Assembly: GCA_025980625.1 (NCBI GenBank)
Contig: JAICXG010000006.1
Location: 1 to 27,833 of the forward strand
Reading direction: 5' to 3'
Source: Chthoniobacterales bacterium
GTDB taxonomy: Bacteria > Verrucomicrobiota > Verrucomicrobiia > Chthoniobacterales > UBA10450
Length of the DNA stretch: 27,833 nucleotides
Shown: positions 1 to 8,046 of the stretch, piece by piece
How positions within the stretch are numbered: position 1 is the stretch's first letter
Layout of the letters: each line of letters opens with the position of its first letter
The notes under the pieces: model-generated
What the model was told of the DNA's origin: nothing
Seen by the model: only the letters and a program-made list of their open reading frames with translations
Databases searched by the model: none
Made by a program: the position numbers and the translations under genes

Positions 1-395
1 AGAAGTAACTGCCGATCCTGATAAAGCTTGAGATGCACCCGATAGCCGTTCGCCGTCTCTCCGCGAGAATCGACGTGCAGGGAAAAATGTTTGCTTGCCG
101 CGAGCCAGTCTTCCTCGCCGGTGCGCAGTGTTTTGCGCGACTGCCCAATGATGTCGAACTGATTGTAGCCAAAGGTGCGGCGGAGCGTTCCGTGCAGCCG
201 ATGCATGGGCGGCGGCAATCCCGGCGCGAGGCCCGGCGGCAGGCCCGGACGCGGCCGCATTCCCGGGCGCGGCTGTGGCCGGTTTGTCGCTACAACCAGA
301 CCGCTCCAGACCTTTTCCCCTGGCCGCGCATTTGCCGGGATCGCGCCTAACGATACCAGGAGCGCGATAAGCAGGAGGAGGAGCCCGCGACCCAT
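1..395 (-). CDS. Secreted protein of unknown function, C-terminus beyond window
   Basis: The frame starts at ATG 395-393 and stays open to base 1, so only about 131 N-terminal residues are visible. Residues 1-23 form a clear signal peptide: Met-Gly-Arg, a leucine/isoleucine-rich core, then an Ala-Asn-Ala cleavage-type end. A Pro/Gly/Arg-rich low-complexity linker follows at about residues 38-65. After that comes a globular segment containing GYNQFDIIGQSRKTLRTGEE and a beta-rich stretch. I do not recognise the family. The start lies 3 bases after the stop of the anti-sigma-like gene, so it is very probably the last visible member of the sigma operon and may be an envelope partner of that system. 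A copy of the 9-mer repeat (345-353) codes Ser-Leu-Gly inside the signal peptide. Confidence 0.75.
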   Translation of the reverse strand, partial: MGRGLLLLLIALLVSLGAIPANARPGEKVWSGLVVATNRPQPRPGMRPRPGLPPGLAPGLPPPMHRLHGTLRRTFGYNQFDIIGQSRKTLRTGEEDWLAASKHFSLHVDSRGETANGYRVHLKLYQDRQLL

Positions 396-398
396 CGC

Positions 399-923
399 TT
401 ATTTCGCCGCGTATTCCGGCGGCAACGATTTCAAGCCATCAACCCAGAGCACGGTCACGTGGTCCTCCTTCGTCTGAAAAATCGAGACCGTCGCGTGCGG
501 GCTCACGTTTGGATCCACTTTCGCGTTCAAGATCTGGCTGAGATACTGCGATTGATCGGGAGCCGGCTCTTCGCGCATGACAAAGAAAGTGCAGACCGCA
601 AAAATTGCGAGCGAAGTCATTCCCATCCAGACGAGGCGCGGAATCGTCCACCAGGTTTCGCGCAGGCCCGGCTTCGCTCGCCCTCCCGGCCACGCTTCCG
701 CCGCAATCCGCTGACGGAGCTGATGCTGGAAAAAATCCTCGTTCCCCATTGGGCGGGGCTGCAATTCCGCCTTGAGCAGCGCCCCAAGCTTATGCGCCTG
801 CTCCTTTTCCGCCCCGGCCGCGGCACGATCCTCGAGCGAAGCTTCGAACTCGGCGCGTTCCGCTTCGCTCAACTGACCATCAATCCACGCGGTCCACTTT
901 TCTTCAAACGTTCTCATAAACAT
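399..923 (-). CDS. Membrane-anchored anti-sigma-factor-like protein
   Basis: 174 residues. The N-terminal part (about 5-32, with TAWIDGQLSEAERAEFEASL) has the Trp-x-Asp-Gly-x-Leu-Ser-x-x-Glu pattern typical of anti-sigma N-termini. One transmembrane helix lies at about 96-116, followed by a periplasmic tail of about 58 residues. The HxxxCxxC motif of zinc-binding anti-sigma factors is absent. The gene overlaps the end of the upstream sigma gene by 20 bases (14 if Met3 is the start), the usual translational coupling of sigma/anti-sigma pairs. From this I infer that it holds the sigma factor at the inner membrane until an envelope signal arrives. The role rests on position, topology and the short N-terminal pattern, not on a full domain match. 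Confidence 0.72.
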   Translation of the reverse strand: MFMRTFEEKWTAWIDGQLSEAERAEFEASLEDRAAAGAEKEQAHKLGALLKAELQPRPMGNEDFFQHQLRQRIAAEAWPGGRAKPGLRETWWTIPRLVWMGMTSLAIFAVCTFFVMREEPAPDQSQYLSQILNAKVDPNVSPHATVSIFQTKEDHVTVLWVDGLKSLPPEYAAK

Positions 924-1542
924 CTCGCAACAAATTTTGCAGCTTCTTCCGCGCGTAAAAGAGACGCGACATTACCGTCCCGATCGAGCAGCCTAACGAC
1001 TCCGCGATTTCATGATATTGCATGCCGTCGATTTCCTTCATCAAAATCACCGCTCGATGCTCCGGCGAAAGCTGCGCGATCGCTGCCTCGATTCGCGCCC
1101 GAACTTCCTCATGCTGCATTCGCTCATGCGGCAGCGCGCCGGGATGAGGCGCGGTGCGCGAGGCGGGATCAATCTCTTTTGCCTGGATCGTATCGTCGAA
1201 CTCCGCGGCGCTGCCTTTCACCTGTTTCTTGCGCAGCCAATCGATCGTCACGTTCATTACGATGCGATAAATCCAGGTATAAAACGAGGATTGCCCGCGA
1301 AAGCGGGCGATCGACTTCCAGGCTTTGAGGAAGCTGTCCTGAGCCAGGTCCCAGGCATCCTGCTCGTTATGTACCATGTTGTAGATCATGCCGTAGACTC
1401 GGGTGCGGAAACGACTCACGAGCTCGTCAAAGGCCACCGTGTCGCCACCCTGCGCTTGTTTCACGAGCTCAAGCTCGGGGACATCGGCCTGAGCCGCTGC
1501 CACTTCCGCGTCGTCCTTTAGACGGGGTCGGCGCTGATTCAT
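904..1542 (-). CDS. ECF-family RNA polymerase sigma factor
   Basis: 212 residues. Sigma region 2 is at about 38-107: it has the DAWDLAQDSFLKAWKSI core-binding and -10 recognition block, then FRGQSSFYTWIYRIVMNVTIDWLRKK. Sigma region 4 is at about 150-205, with LSPEHRAVILMKEIDGMQYHEIAESLGCSIGTVMSRL-type helix-turn-helix (written in pieces: HTH about 174-200). No region 3 is present, as expected for the extracytoplasmic function class (RpoE/SigW type). The ATG directly abuts the stop codon of the upstream gene (TGA then ATG), and the end overlaps the anti-sigma-like gene. A 9-mer repeat copy (991-999) encodes Ser-Leu-Gly of the HTH segment. Target promoters cannot be read from this window. Confidence 0.95.
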   Translation of the reverse strand: MNQRRPRLKDDAEVAAAQADVPELELVKQAQGGDTVAFDELVSRFRTRVYGMIYNMVHNEQDAWDLAQDSFLKAWKSIARFRGQSSFYTWIYRIVMNVTIDWLRKKQVKGSAAEFDDTIQAKEIDPASRTAPHPGALPHERMQHEEVRARIEAAIAQLSPEHRAVILMKEIDGMQYHEIAESLGCSIGTVMSRLFYARKKLQNLLRDVYENV

Positions 1543-2202
1543 TCAACTCCGAAAGCCTTCGGAGCCATAGCGGCGAATCCACTCGCCGCGGAATTCGCCC
1601 ATGAGCAGGACGACCCCGTCACGCACCTGGAAAAGGCGCTGCCGAAGGGCGGAATGCTGCACCCGGGTGAGCGATTGGTCATCGCTCAATTGCGCGGCCG
1701 CCTCCATCGCCACGGTGATCGCTTTGAGCGCGCGTTTCAGGTAGGCGATCGTCATCCCGATTTCTTCCGCTTCTTCATCGCTCAGAGCTGCGGCCAGCTT
1801 GGCCGCCGCGAGCGCGGCATGGGTCGCGAGCCGAACCGCCGCCGGGTCATTCTGCAAAGCCGGAGCGGCATCGAAAAGCTGATCGATCCAGATCGTTAGG
1901 GCAAAAGCCGCACGGTAGAGGACATGTTGCTCGAAGCTCTCTCTGCCGCCGCTGCACTCGTCCTCGGCCGGCTCCGCCTCTTCTTCGTCGCCGAAAAGTT
2001 CCGCCTCCTCGTGCCATTCCCCGCCGCTTTCTTCGGCGAAATGAGTCCAGCCCATCTCGCGCGCGACGATCTCATCGCGCTCTGGATCGTCGATGTATTT
2101 CTCGAGCAGCTCCATGTATTTTTCCGTTTTGCGATCCTGCTGCTGGAGAAAGCGCTCCCAGTCGTACTCATCCCAAGCCCGTTCTGAGTCGTGCCCGGCC
2201 AT
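1543..2202 (-). CDS. Hypothetical acidic helical protein heading the sigma operon
   Basis: 219 residues when started at ATG 2202-2200; the frame is open further upstream to 2352, but that extension looks non-coding. The N-terminal half is very acidic, with an Asp/Trp-rich start (AWDEYDWERFLQQQ) and a Glu/Asp-rich stretch around residues 60-82. The C-terminal half is alanine-rich and helical, and it ends in an arginine-containing tail. No signal peptide or membrane segment is visible. I do not recognise the family. It stops exactly where the ECF sigma ATG begins, so it is almost certainly cotranscribed and may take part in sensing or in modulating the sigma factor. No strong Shine-Dalgarno sequence precedes the chosen start. 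Confidence 0.65.
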   Translation of the reverse strand: MAGHDSERAWDEYDWERFLQQQDRKTEKYMELLEKYIDDPERDEIVAREMGWTHFAEESGGEWHEEAELFGDEEEAEPAEDECSGGRESFEQHVLYRAAFALTIWIDQLFDAAPALQNDPAAVRLATHAALAAAKLAAALSDEEAEEIGMTIAYLKRALKAITVAMEAAAQLSDDQSLTRVQHSALRQRLFQVRDGVVLLMGEFRGEWIRRYGSEGFRS

Positions 2203-2405
2203 GGTTTCATGTAGGCCAGCCAAGCAAACTGCGCAAAAAATTTTCCAATCCCAGGCCCGCTCCGCAGACGAACTGGCCAATAAATTTACGCTTCGTCTCC
2301 CCCCGGCGAGTTGCGTATAACGAGCAGCAATGACCGCGCGGGCACGCGGCACAGAAGCCCCGCGATTGCGTTACCGTGAAGCAGTGCAACGACAGCCAGG
2401 GCAAG

Positions 2406-2855
2406 ATGAGCCGAATCACGCCAAAGATACGGGAGTTGTCCCAGTATCTTATCGCTTATGAGACGAAGGCAAATAAGCGCCTCGAGACGAATACCCCCGA
2501 GGCCTTCCACGTCGGCGAAAAGCTGCGCCCACATTTGACCTCTCTCATGGGGAACGTCGGTTTTTCTGCGCTTCTTTCACGCGCGCTTGCTCTCGCCAAT
2601 GCGGAAGTTCCCTGGCTGCGCGCGGTGCGCGTGCGAGCGGATGGTTCTTTGGAGCGATTGGATGAACCCGCCGCGCAAGCCGACCCGGAGCAGATTTCCG
2701 AGGGAAGCGTGGTCCTGCTTGCCCAATTGCTTGGACTGCTGGTGGTTTTCATCGGCGAAAAGCTAACGTTGCGCTTGTTGCGCGATATTTGGCCGAAGCT
2801 GTCCCTCGACGACTTTGATTTCGACAAAGGAGAGAAGCATGAAAAAGAAAACTGA
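2406..2855 (+). CDS. Small hypothetical protein upstream of and overlapping kaiC-like gene
   Basis: 149 residues from ATG 2406; a GTG at 2376 would add ten residues of low plausibility. The N-terminal part (ITPKIRELSQYLIAYETKAN) looks helical. The C-terminal part has a hydrophobic stretch (LLAQLLGLLVVFIGEKLTLR, about residues 106-125) that could be a buried or amphipathic helix, followed by an acidic Asp/Phe/Lys tail. I do not recognise the family. The last 17 bases overlap the start of the KaiC-like gene, whose Shine-Dalgarno lies inside this reading frame. Translation of the two is therefore likely coupled, and the product may be a partner of the ATPase. Confidence 0.7.
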   Translation: MSRITPKIRELSQYLIAYETKANKRLETNTPEAFHVGEKLRPHLTSLMGNVGFSALLSRALALANAEVPWLRAVRVRADGSLERLDEPAAQADPEQISEGSVVLLAQLLGLLVVFIGEKLTLRLLRDIWPKLSLDDFDFDKGEKHEKEN

Positions 2856-4404
2856 CCGGCAGAAAGCCAAACTGCCGGAGAAAAGCGGAAACTCGCCGTC
2901 CAAAGTCACAATCCACAAAATCCCGACCGGTGTGCGCGGCCTCGACGAAATTCTGGGTGGCGGCATCCCGGAGTTTTCCTTCAACATCATCGCAGGCTCG
3001 CCCGGCTGCGGCAAAACCACGCTGGCGCATCAAATCGCTTTTGCCAATGCGACCGCCCAAAAACCCGCGCTTTACTTCACCGTCCTCGGCGAGCCGGCGA
3101 TGAAAATGCTGCGCTACCAGCAACAATATTCCTTCTTCGACGAATCGAAGCTGGGCCGGGCGGTCCGTTTTCTTAATCTCAGCGAAGTGGTGCTGGAGAA
3201 GGATTTGGATGCAGTCCTCGATGAAATCGTCAGGCAGGTCAGGGCGGCCAATCCGTCGACCGTAGTGGTGGATTCCTTCCGCACCGTGGTGCGCAAAGCG
3301 GTCGCAAACGCGAACGAGCTGGAAATGCAATCCTTTATCCAGCGTCTCGCGCAATTTCTCACCAGTTGGGAAGCCACGACCTTTCTGGTCGGCGAATATG
3401 ATAAGGAAGAGATGCGCGACAATCCGCTCTTCACCGTCGCCGACGGCCTCTTCTGGCTCTCACAGGTGGCGGAGCGAAATTCCATCGTGCGCAAATTGCA
3501 GGTCATCAAGCTGCGCGGGCAGGAGTCGGTGCCGGGCCTGCACACCATCCGCATCAGCGACGCGGGGTTGCAAGCCTTCTCACGCACCCTGGGATTGTTA
3601 GGCACGAGAGCAAAACCGAAGCGGCGCCGGCGGCTTTCAATGGGCATTCCCGAGCTGGACAAAATGATGGGCGGGGGCCTTCTCGAAGGCGACAGTCTCC
3701 TCGTGGCAGGTCCTTCGGGAACGGGCAAATCGGCGCTCGCCACACAATTCATCGCTGCCGGTCTGCGCCACGGGGAACCAGCCATTATGGCGATCTTCGA
3801 AGAACGCCCGCAAGGTTACACCGACCGGGCCGAAACTTTTGGCCTGAACTTAAAAACGCCGCAGGAGAACGGGGCTCTGGAAATCCTTTACCTTCGTCCG
3901 CTCGATCTTTCGGTGGATGAAACGATGCAAGCGATTCTCGATGCGGTCGAACGGATCGGCGCAAAACGACTGGTGATTGATTCGTTAGTCGGTTTTGAGA
4001 TGGCGCTCGCGCCGGGATTCCGCACCGACTTTCGCGAGTCGCTTTACCGAATGATTGGAGCGTTGACCCGAGCCGGAGTCACGATCCTGAGCACGGTCGA
4101 AGTGGAAGACACCTTCACTGCTTTTTCCTTGAGTCACTATACGATCTCGTTCCTGACCGATGACATTATCCGGATGCGTTATGTGGAGATCGACGGCCAG
4201 CTTCGCAAGGTGATGGTGGTGGTCAAAATGCGCGGCGGCAATCACAGCAAAGACATCCGCGAATATGTCATCACCGATGAAGGCGTGGTGATCATTCACC
4301 CGCGAACGACGCAATACCATGGACTAACCACGGGGATCCCTGAGCGCACCGGCTCAAGCCCCCCACAGAAAGCCGAAGCGTCGCCCGAACCGAAAGCGAA
4401 GTAG
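2839..4404 (+). CDS. KaiC-like double RecA-domain ATPase
   Basis: 521 residues with two tandem KaiC/RadA-type ATPase domains. The first has Walker A GSPGCGKT (53-60), the second GPSGTGKS (291-298). The paired catalytic glutamates are complete in domain 2 (E321/E322); domain 1 keeps only E85 in a Leu-Gly-Glu-Pro context. Anchoring on the Thr-Asp-x-Ile-Ile motif, the position of the cyanobacterial phosphosite Ser431 is a serine (S437), but the Thr432 position is Phe438. The two-step Ser/Thr phosphorylation cycle may therefore be reduced. The start at 2839 is chosen because AAAGGAGAG lies just upstream; ATG 2815 has no such site. No kaiA or kaiB is in the window. The next gene is a hybrid histidine kinase, so a signalling role is more likely than a true circadian clock (inference). 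Confidence 0.92.
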   Translation: MKKKTDRQKAKLPEKSGNSPSKVTIHKIPTGVRGLDEILGGGIPEFSFNIIAGSPGCGKTTLAHQIAFANATAQKPALYFTVLGEPAMKMLRYQQQYSFFDESKLGRAVRFLNLSEVVLEKDLDAVLDEIVRQVRAANPSTVVVDSFRTVVRKAVANANELEMQSFIQRLAQFLTSWEATTFLVGEYDKEEMRDNPLFTVADGLFWLSQVAERNSIVRKLQVIKLRGQESVPGLHTIRISDAGLQAFSRTLGLLGTRAKPKRRRRLSMGIPELDKMMGGGLLEGDSLLVAGPSGTGKSALATQFIAAGLRHGEPAIMAIFEERPQGYTDRAETFGLNLKTPQENGALEILYLRPLDLSVDETMQAILDAVERIGAKRLVIDSLVGFEMALAPGFRTDFRESLYRMIGALTRAGVTILSTVEVEDTFTAFSLSHYTISFLTDDIIRMRYVEIDGQLRKVMVVVKMRGGNHSKDIREYVITDEGVVIIHPRTTQYHGLTTGIPERTGSSPPQKAEASPEPKAK

Positions 4405-4410
4405 AGATGC

Positions 4411-4540
4411 AATGACGAAATCCGAATGCCGAAGCTCGAATCAATGACGAAAAACGAAGTCCAACGGAGACTACGGAGGCGCGTTCGCCATTCGCCATTT
4501 GTCTTTCCTTCGGGTTTCGGATTTCGGATTTCGTCATTTT
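4411..4540. repeat. Inverted-repeat element between kaiC-like and kinase genes
   Basis: AATGACGAAATCCGAA at 4411-4426 is exactly complementary to 4523-4538, giving a 16-bp perfect inverted repeat around a loop of about 96 bases. A degenerate second copy of the left arm lies at 4443-4458, and the right arm carries a short TTCGGAT duplication. The low-GC, CGAAATCC-rich text differs from the flanking genes and looks like a dispersed non-coding repeat element. It may fold in RNA and attenuate readthrough from the kaiC-like gene into the kinase gene. Confidence 0.65.
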
Positions 4541-4551
4541 CTTAATCCGGA

Positions 4552-6669
4552 ATGGTGAAGGCGAAACGAACATCAACGCCGCCGCCGTCCGACGGGCAGA
4601 AGCTCTGCGCGCCGATCATCGAGCATGCTCCCCTGCCGATGGCGATGTTGGAAGGCGCCAGCCACGTCGTGCGCTATGCCAACCCGGCCTTTTGCCGCCT
4701 GCTGGAGAAGCCGGTGGAAGAACTCGTCGGCAAGGAGTTTTGCGAGCTGCTCTCGGAAAAGGAAGCATGCCGGACGTTGCTCGATTGTGTTTTGCGCACC
4801 GCAACGCCCGCGAGCCACACCGAGGAACAACACCCTCGAGGGTATCCTGTCTTCTGGTCTTACGCGATGTGGCCGGCAATCGCGGAAGAGGGGCCGGTAG
4901 GAATCATCATTCAAGTGACCGAGACGGCGCAGTCGCAAGAAAAGATGCTCGCGATGAATACCGCCTTGATGCTCGGCTCGGTCCATCAGCATGAACTGGC
5001 CGAAGCATCGGAGAATTTGAACAAACAACTGCGCGCGGAAATCGACGAGCGGAAGCGGGCGGAGGCAGCCGCGCAGAAAGCCGCCGAGCGTTTGCGTTTC
5101 ATGGCCGAATCGATGCCGCAGAAAATTTTCACCGCCCGGTCCAATGGCGAGGTCGATTATTTCAACCAGCAATGGATGGAGTTCACCGGGCTGAGCTTTG
5201 AGCAAATCAAAGACTGGGGCTGGACCCAATTCATTCATCCCGATGACGTGGAGGAAAACATCCGGCGTTGGCAACGATCCATCGACACCGGCGAGCCGTT
5301 TGAATTTCAGCATCGTTTCCGGCGCGCGGATGGCATGTATCGCTGGCATTTGAGCCGCGCTTTTCCGATGCGCGATGCCGGAGGTGCCGTCACGATGTGG
5401 ATCGGTTCCAACACCGACATTGATGATCAGAAACACACCGAAGAAGCATTGCGCGAAAGCGAAGGGCGAGCCCAAATCCTGTTTCAAACCGCCGAGGCTT
5501 CGCGCCGGAGCGCGGAGCTCGCCAAAATACGGGCCGAAACCGCGACCCGGGCGAAGGACGATTTCCTCGCTGCGCTCTCGCACGAGCTGCGCACGCCGCT
5601 CAACCCGGCGCTGCTCCTCGCTACCGCGCTCGCCGACGACGACACGGTCCTGCCCCGGGTGCGCGAGGATCTTGCGGTCATCGCCAAGGGCATCGCCCTC
5701 CAGGCGCAACTGGTCGATGACCTGCTCGATCTCACCCGCATCACTGGGGGAAAGTTGCGGCTCGATCTTCAATCCATCGATGCTCACACCGCGCTCCACC
5801 AGACATGCGAAATTCTCCGCGCCGACATGCACGAGCGACAGCTCGAGGTCACGTTCGACCTCGGCGCGTCACAACATTGCATCAAGGCGGATGCGGTGCG
5901 GATTCAGCAGATCTTTTGGAACGTGCTCAAAAACGCCGTCAAGTTCACTCCAACCGGCGGCGCCATCACCATCCGGACGCGCAATCCGGCGGAGAAAAAG
6001 GGAACGCTAATCGTGGAAATCTCCGATACCGGCGTCGGCATCGAGCCCGAGATGCTGGAGAAAGTATTCGATTCTTTCACTCAAGAAGATCAAGGCGGCC
6101 GGCATCGCTTTGGCGGTATCGGGCTCGGGCTCGCCATCACGCGGCGGCTTGTCGCGGCTCAAAACGGCCGCATCGAAGTCGAGAGCTCCGGACGAAACTG
6201 CGGCGCCACTTTTCAGATCGAGTTGCCGCTGCAGGCGCCTGAGTCATGTATCACGGTTGGGGCCTCCGCGGCCGCGCCTGGCGCCACGCCTTCCACGAAA
6301 TCGCGGCACATCCTGTTGGTCGAAGACCATGAGCAGACTCGCTCCACTCTTATGCGATTGTTGCAGCGTCGCGGCCACCGTGTCGCTGCCGTAGCGACCG
6401 CGGCGGGCGCGCGCGAAATCGCCGCCGCCGGTGGCGTCGATCTTGTCATCTCCGATCTCGGCCTGCCCGATGGCGACGGCCACCTGCTCATGTCCTACCT
6501 GCGCGACACGCATGGACTTCCCGGCATCGCCCTCAGCGGTTATGGCACAGAAGAAGATCTGGAAAGAAGCCGGCAAAGCGGTTTTTCCATCCATCTCACC
6601 AAACCGATCGACATCCATGCCTTGGAAGACGCGATCGCCGCGGCGCCGGTCCCGTCACGCTCGATGTAG
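4552..6669 (+). CDS. Hybrid sensor histidine kinase (PAS-PAS-HisKA-HATPase-REC)
   Basis: 705 residues, no membrane segment, so cytosolic. Order: PAS at about 22-125; a coiled linker at about 145-185 with ERKRAEAAAQKAAERL; a second PAS (PAS_3 type) at about 185-293 with HPDDVEENI and the closing IGSNTDIDDQK. HisKA follows with phospho-acceptor H344 in SHELRTPLN. The HATPase domain is at about 445-560 (N-box Asn457/Asn461, DTGVGI 492-497, GGIGLGLAIT from 521). A C-terminal receiver domain at about 585-695 has E591/D592, phospho-acceptor D635 and K684. An internal phosphorelay is likely, but no histidine phosphotransfer protein is seen nearby. The gene follows the KaiC-like ATPase by 147 bases on the same strand, suggesting one signalling unit. 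ATG 4552 gives a natural N-terminus, though its ribosome site is weak. Confidence 0.93.
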   Translation: MVKAKRTSTPPPSDGQKLCAPIIEHAPLPMAMLEGASHVVRYANPAFCRLLEKPVEELVGKEFCELLSEKEACRTLLDCVLRTATPASHTEEQHPRGYPVFWSYAMWPAIAEEGPVGIIIQVTETAQSQEKMLAMNTALMLGSVHQHELAEASENLNKQLRAEIDERKRAEAAAQKAAERLRFMAESMPQKIFTARSNGEVDYFNQQWMEFTGLSFEQIKDWGWTQFIHPDDVEENIRRWQRSIDTGEPFEFQHRFRRADGMYRWHLSRAFPMRDAGGAVTMWIGSNTDIDDQKHTEEALRESEGRAQILFQTAEASRRSAELAKIRAETATRAKDDFLAALSHELRTPLNPALLLATALADDDTVLPRVREDLAVIAKGIALQAQLVDDLLDLTRITGGKLRLDLQSIDAHTALHQTCEILRADMHERQLEVTFDLGASQHCIKADAVRIQQIFWNVLKNAVKFTPTGGAITIRTRNPAEKKGTLIVEISDTGVGIEPEMLEKVFDSFTQEDQGGRHRFGGIGLGLAITRRLVAAQNGRIEVESSGRNCGATFQIELPLQAPESCITVGASAAAPGATPSTKSRHILLVEDHEQTRSTLMRLLQRRGHRVAAVATAAGAREIAAAGGVDLVISDLGLPDGDGHLLMSYLRDTHGLPGIALSGYGTEEDLERSRQSGFSIHLTKPIDIHALEDAIAAAPVPSRSM

Positions 6670-6817
6670 CGAATGTCGAGTTCTTCCGTCCGCGGCAGTC
6701 TTTCGCAATTATCATGACTCACTGCTGTTCTTCCGGTTCAAGGTAGCCGCGAAGGCCGAGGAAGGATTTTCTGGAAGCGCGAATGTTAGGCGCCCACTGG
6801 CCAATCATGACTAACGA

Positions 6818-7264
6818 ATGAGCCGCCGAAGAAAACAGAAACGACCGTGGTTCGTCCGCCATTCACTCTCGATCGTCGCCGCCGCTTTGCTGCTTCTCTG
6901 GCTCGCTGGCTACCTCTGGCTCGATCCGAAAAGCCATCTCGCCGCCTTCTGTGGCAATGCAATCGCCGATTGGAGCGGATCGCTCGTCATCATTCTCGGC
7001 ACGAAATTCCTCTACGAAGTCGGCTCGCCGGAAAGCAAGCCAGTGCGCGGACGCAAACCAAATCCGTGGGTTGAACTATTACGGGAACATTCGCTCCTTA
7101 TTTTTATCGGCGTCACCGGGATCGGCTGGGCGTTGTTGTTCTGGCGGATGACTCCGGAAAGCAAATGGGGTCAGGTGGTCGGCAATATTCTTTCCGAATG
7201 GGTGCAGATGGCAGGCCTGGTTTTCCTGACCAAAGAGCTCATCGAAGTCGGGTCGAAGGAATAG
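6818..7264 (+). CDS. Small integral membrane protein, unknown function
   Basis: 148 residues. It has a basic N-terminus (RRRKQKRPWFVRH), then a transmembrane helix at about 17-36, a weaker hydrophobic segment at about 50-66, a basic loop, another helix at about 92-110, and a last hydrophobic stretch at about 126-140. The two halves look related: each has a hydrophobic helix, then a Trp-containing motif and a Phe-Leu-x-Glu-Val-Gly-Ser ending (FLYEVGS and ELIEVGS). This suggests an internal duplication. I do not recognise the family. It follows the kinase gene by about 150 bases on the same strand. A one-mismatch copy of the 9-mer repeat (6809-6817) ends one base before the ATG. Confidence 0.75.
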   Translation: MSRRRKQKRPWFVRHSLSIVAAALLLLWLAGYLWLDPKSHLAAFCGNAIADWSGSLVIILGTKFLYEVGSPESKPVRGRKPNPWVELLREHSLLIFIGVTGIGWALLFWRMTPESKWGQVVGNILSEWVQMAGLVFLTKELIEVGSKE

Positions 7265-7420
7265 TTGCATTTGCCAGACACGATCGCGCGCCGCCGGCAA
7301 CGACCCATTAGCAGCGCCGCCCTCAGTCCCGACTACGAGACGGCGAGTTAACCCTGCCCGAGAAAGCAGCTATACTCGTTAGGCAAACCGCTCCATCGCC
7401 ACCAGACTGTTCATCGTGTC

Positions 7421-7876
7421 TCAGCCTTCGATCTTCGGCGTGTCGATGCCGAGAGCGTCGGCCAGGTCCTGCAGGTGGTCTTGTTCCTGGGCGATGATTT
7501 TGCGCAGCGCTTCGCCGAGCGCGAACTCGCCCATCGCGTCGGCCTGTCGGATGCGCTCGCGATAGTTGCTTAAGGTTTGCTTTTCGTTCTCGAGATCGAA
7601 GCGCAGCATCTCCTTCGGTTTTTCCGAGACTTTTACTTCCTTCGGTTTACTGACGGGTTCGCCGTTGAAGTAATCGATCTGCTTTGCAACCAGGAGAGCG
7701 TGCCCCAATTCCTCGGCGGCATGCTTTTCGAGCTCTTGCGCGATGTGTCCGTACTCGGCGCCTTTCAGGGTCTGGCTGTAGATGACGTAGGCGATGATGG
7801 CCTGATATTCGCGCGCGAGATCTTCGTTGAGCAGATCCACCATCTGCTTGCGGGTGATTTTCGCTTTCTCTTCCAT
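7421..7876 (-). CDS. Ferritin-like di-iron protein (bacterioferritin-type)
   Basis: 151 residues forming a predicted four-helix bundle. Candidate di-iron ligands are E23, E56 and H59 (EELGH), E96 or E98, and E131 with H134 (EQDH). This is the Glu...ExxH...Glu...ExxH pattern of the ferritin/bacterioferritin superfamily. The length is close to bacterioferritin (about 155), but the N-terminus (MEEKAKITRKQMVDLLNEDL) differs from classical Bfr and no clear haem methionine is placed. It is therefore named only as ferritin-like. Expected role: iron storage or peroxide handling in the cytosol. It ends the long minus-strand run and is separated from rlmN by 170 bases, so it may have its own promoter. 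Confidence 0.88.
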   Translation of the reverse strand: MEEKAKITRKQMVDLLNEDLAREYQAIIAYVIYSQTLKGAEYGHIAQELEKHAAEELGHALLVAKQIDYFNGEPVSKPKEVKVSEKPKEMLRFDLENEKQTLSNYRERIRQADAMGEFALGEALRKIIAQEQDHLQDLADALGIDTPKIEG

Positions 7877-8046
7877 ATAGAAGAGATCGCACGAAAGGCG
7901 CGTGGCGCGTGGGAGAGCTTTGTAGGCGGCTTTTGTTGTAGCCGGGGGCGGTGACCACGGTCATATCCGACTCCACAGTGCGGACGCGGCGCATTCCGCC
8001 CGGCCTAACGGAAGAACGCCGCCCCAGGTTCCGCGCTGCTTGATCT

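Noticed and set aside
4573..5832. Long 419-codon minus-strand open frame
   Set aside because: It is exactly antisense to the histidine kinase, has no domain character, and reflects the GC-rich codon pattern.
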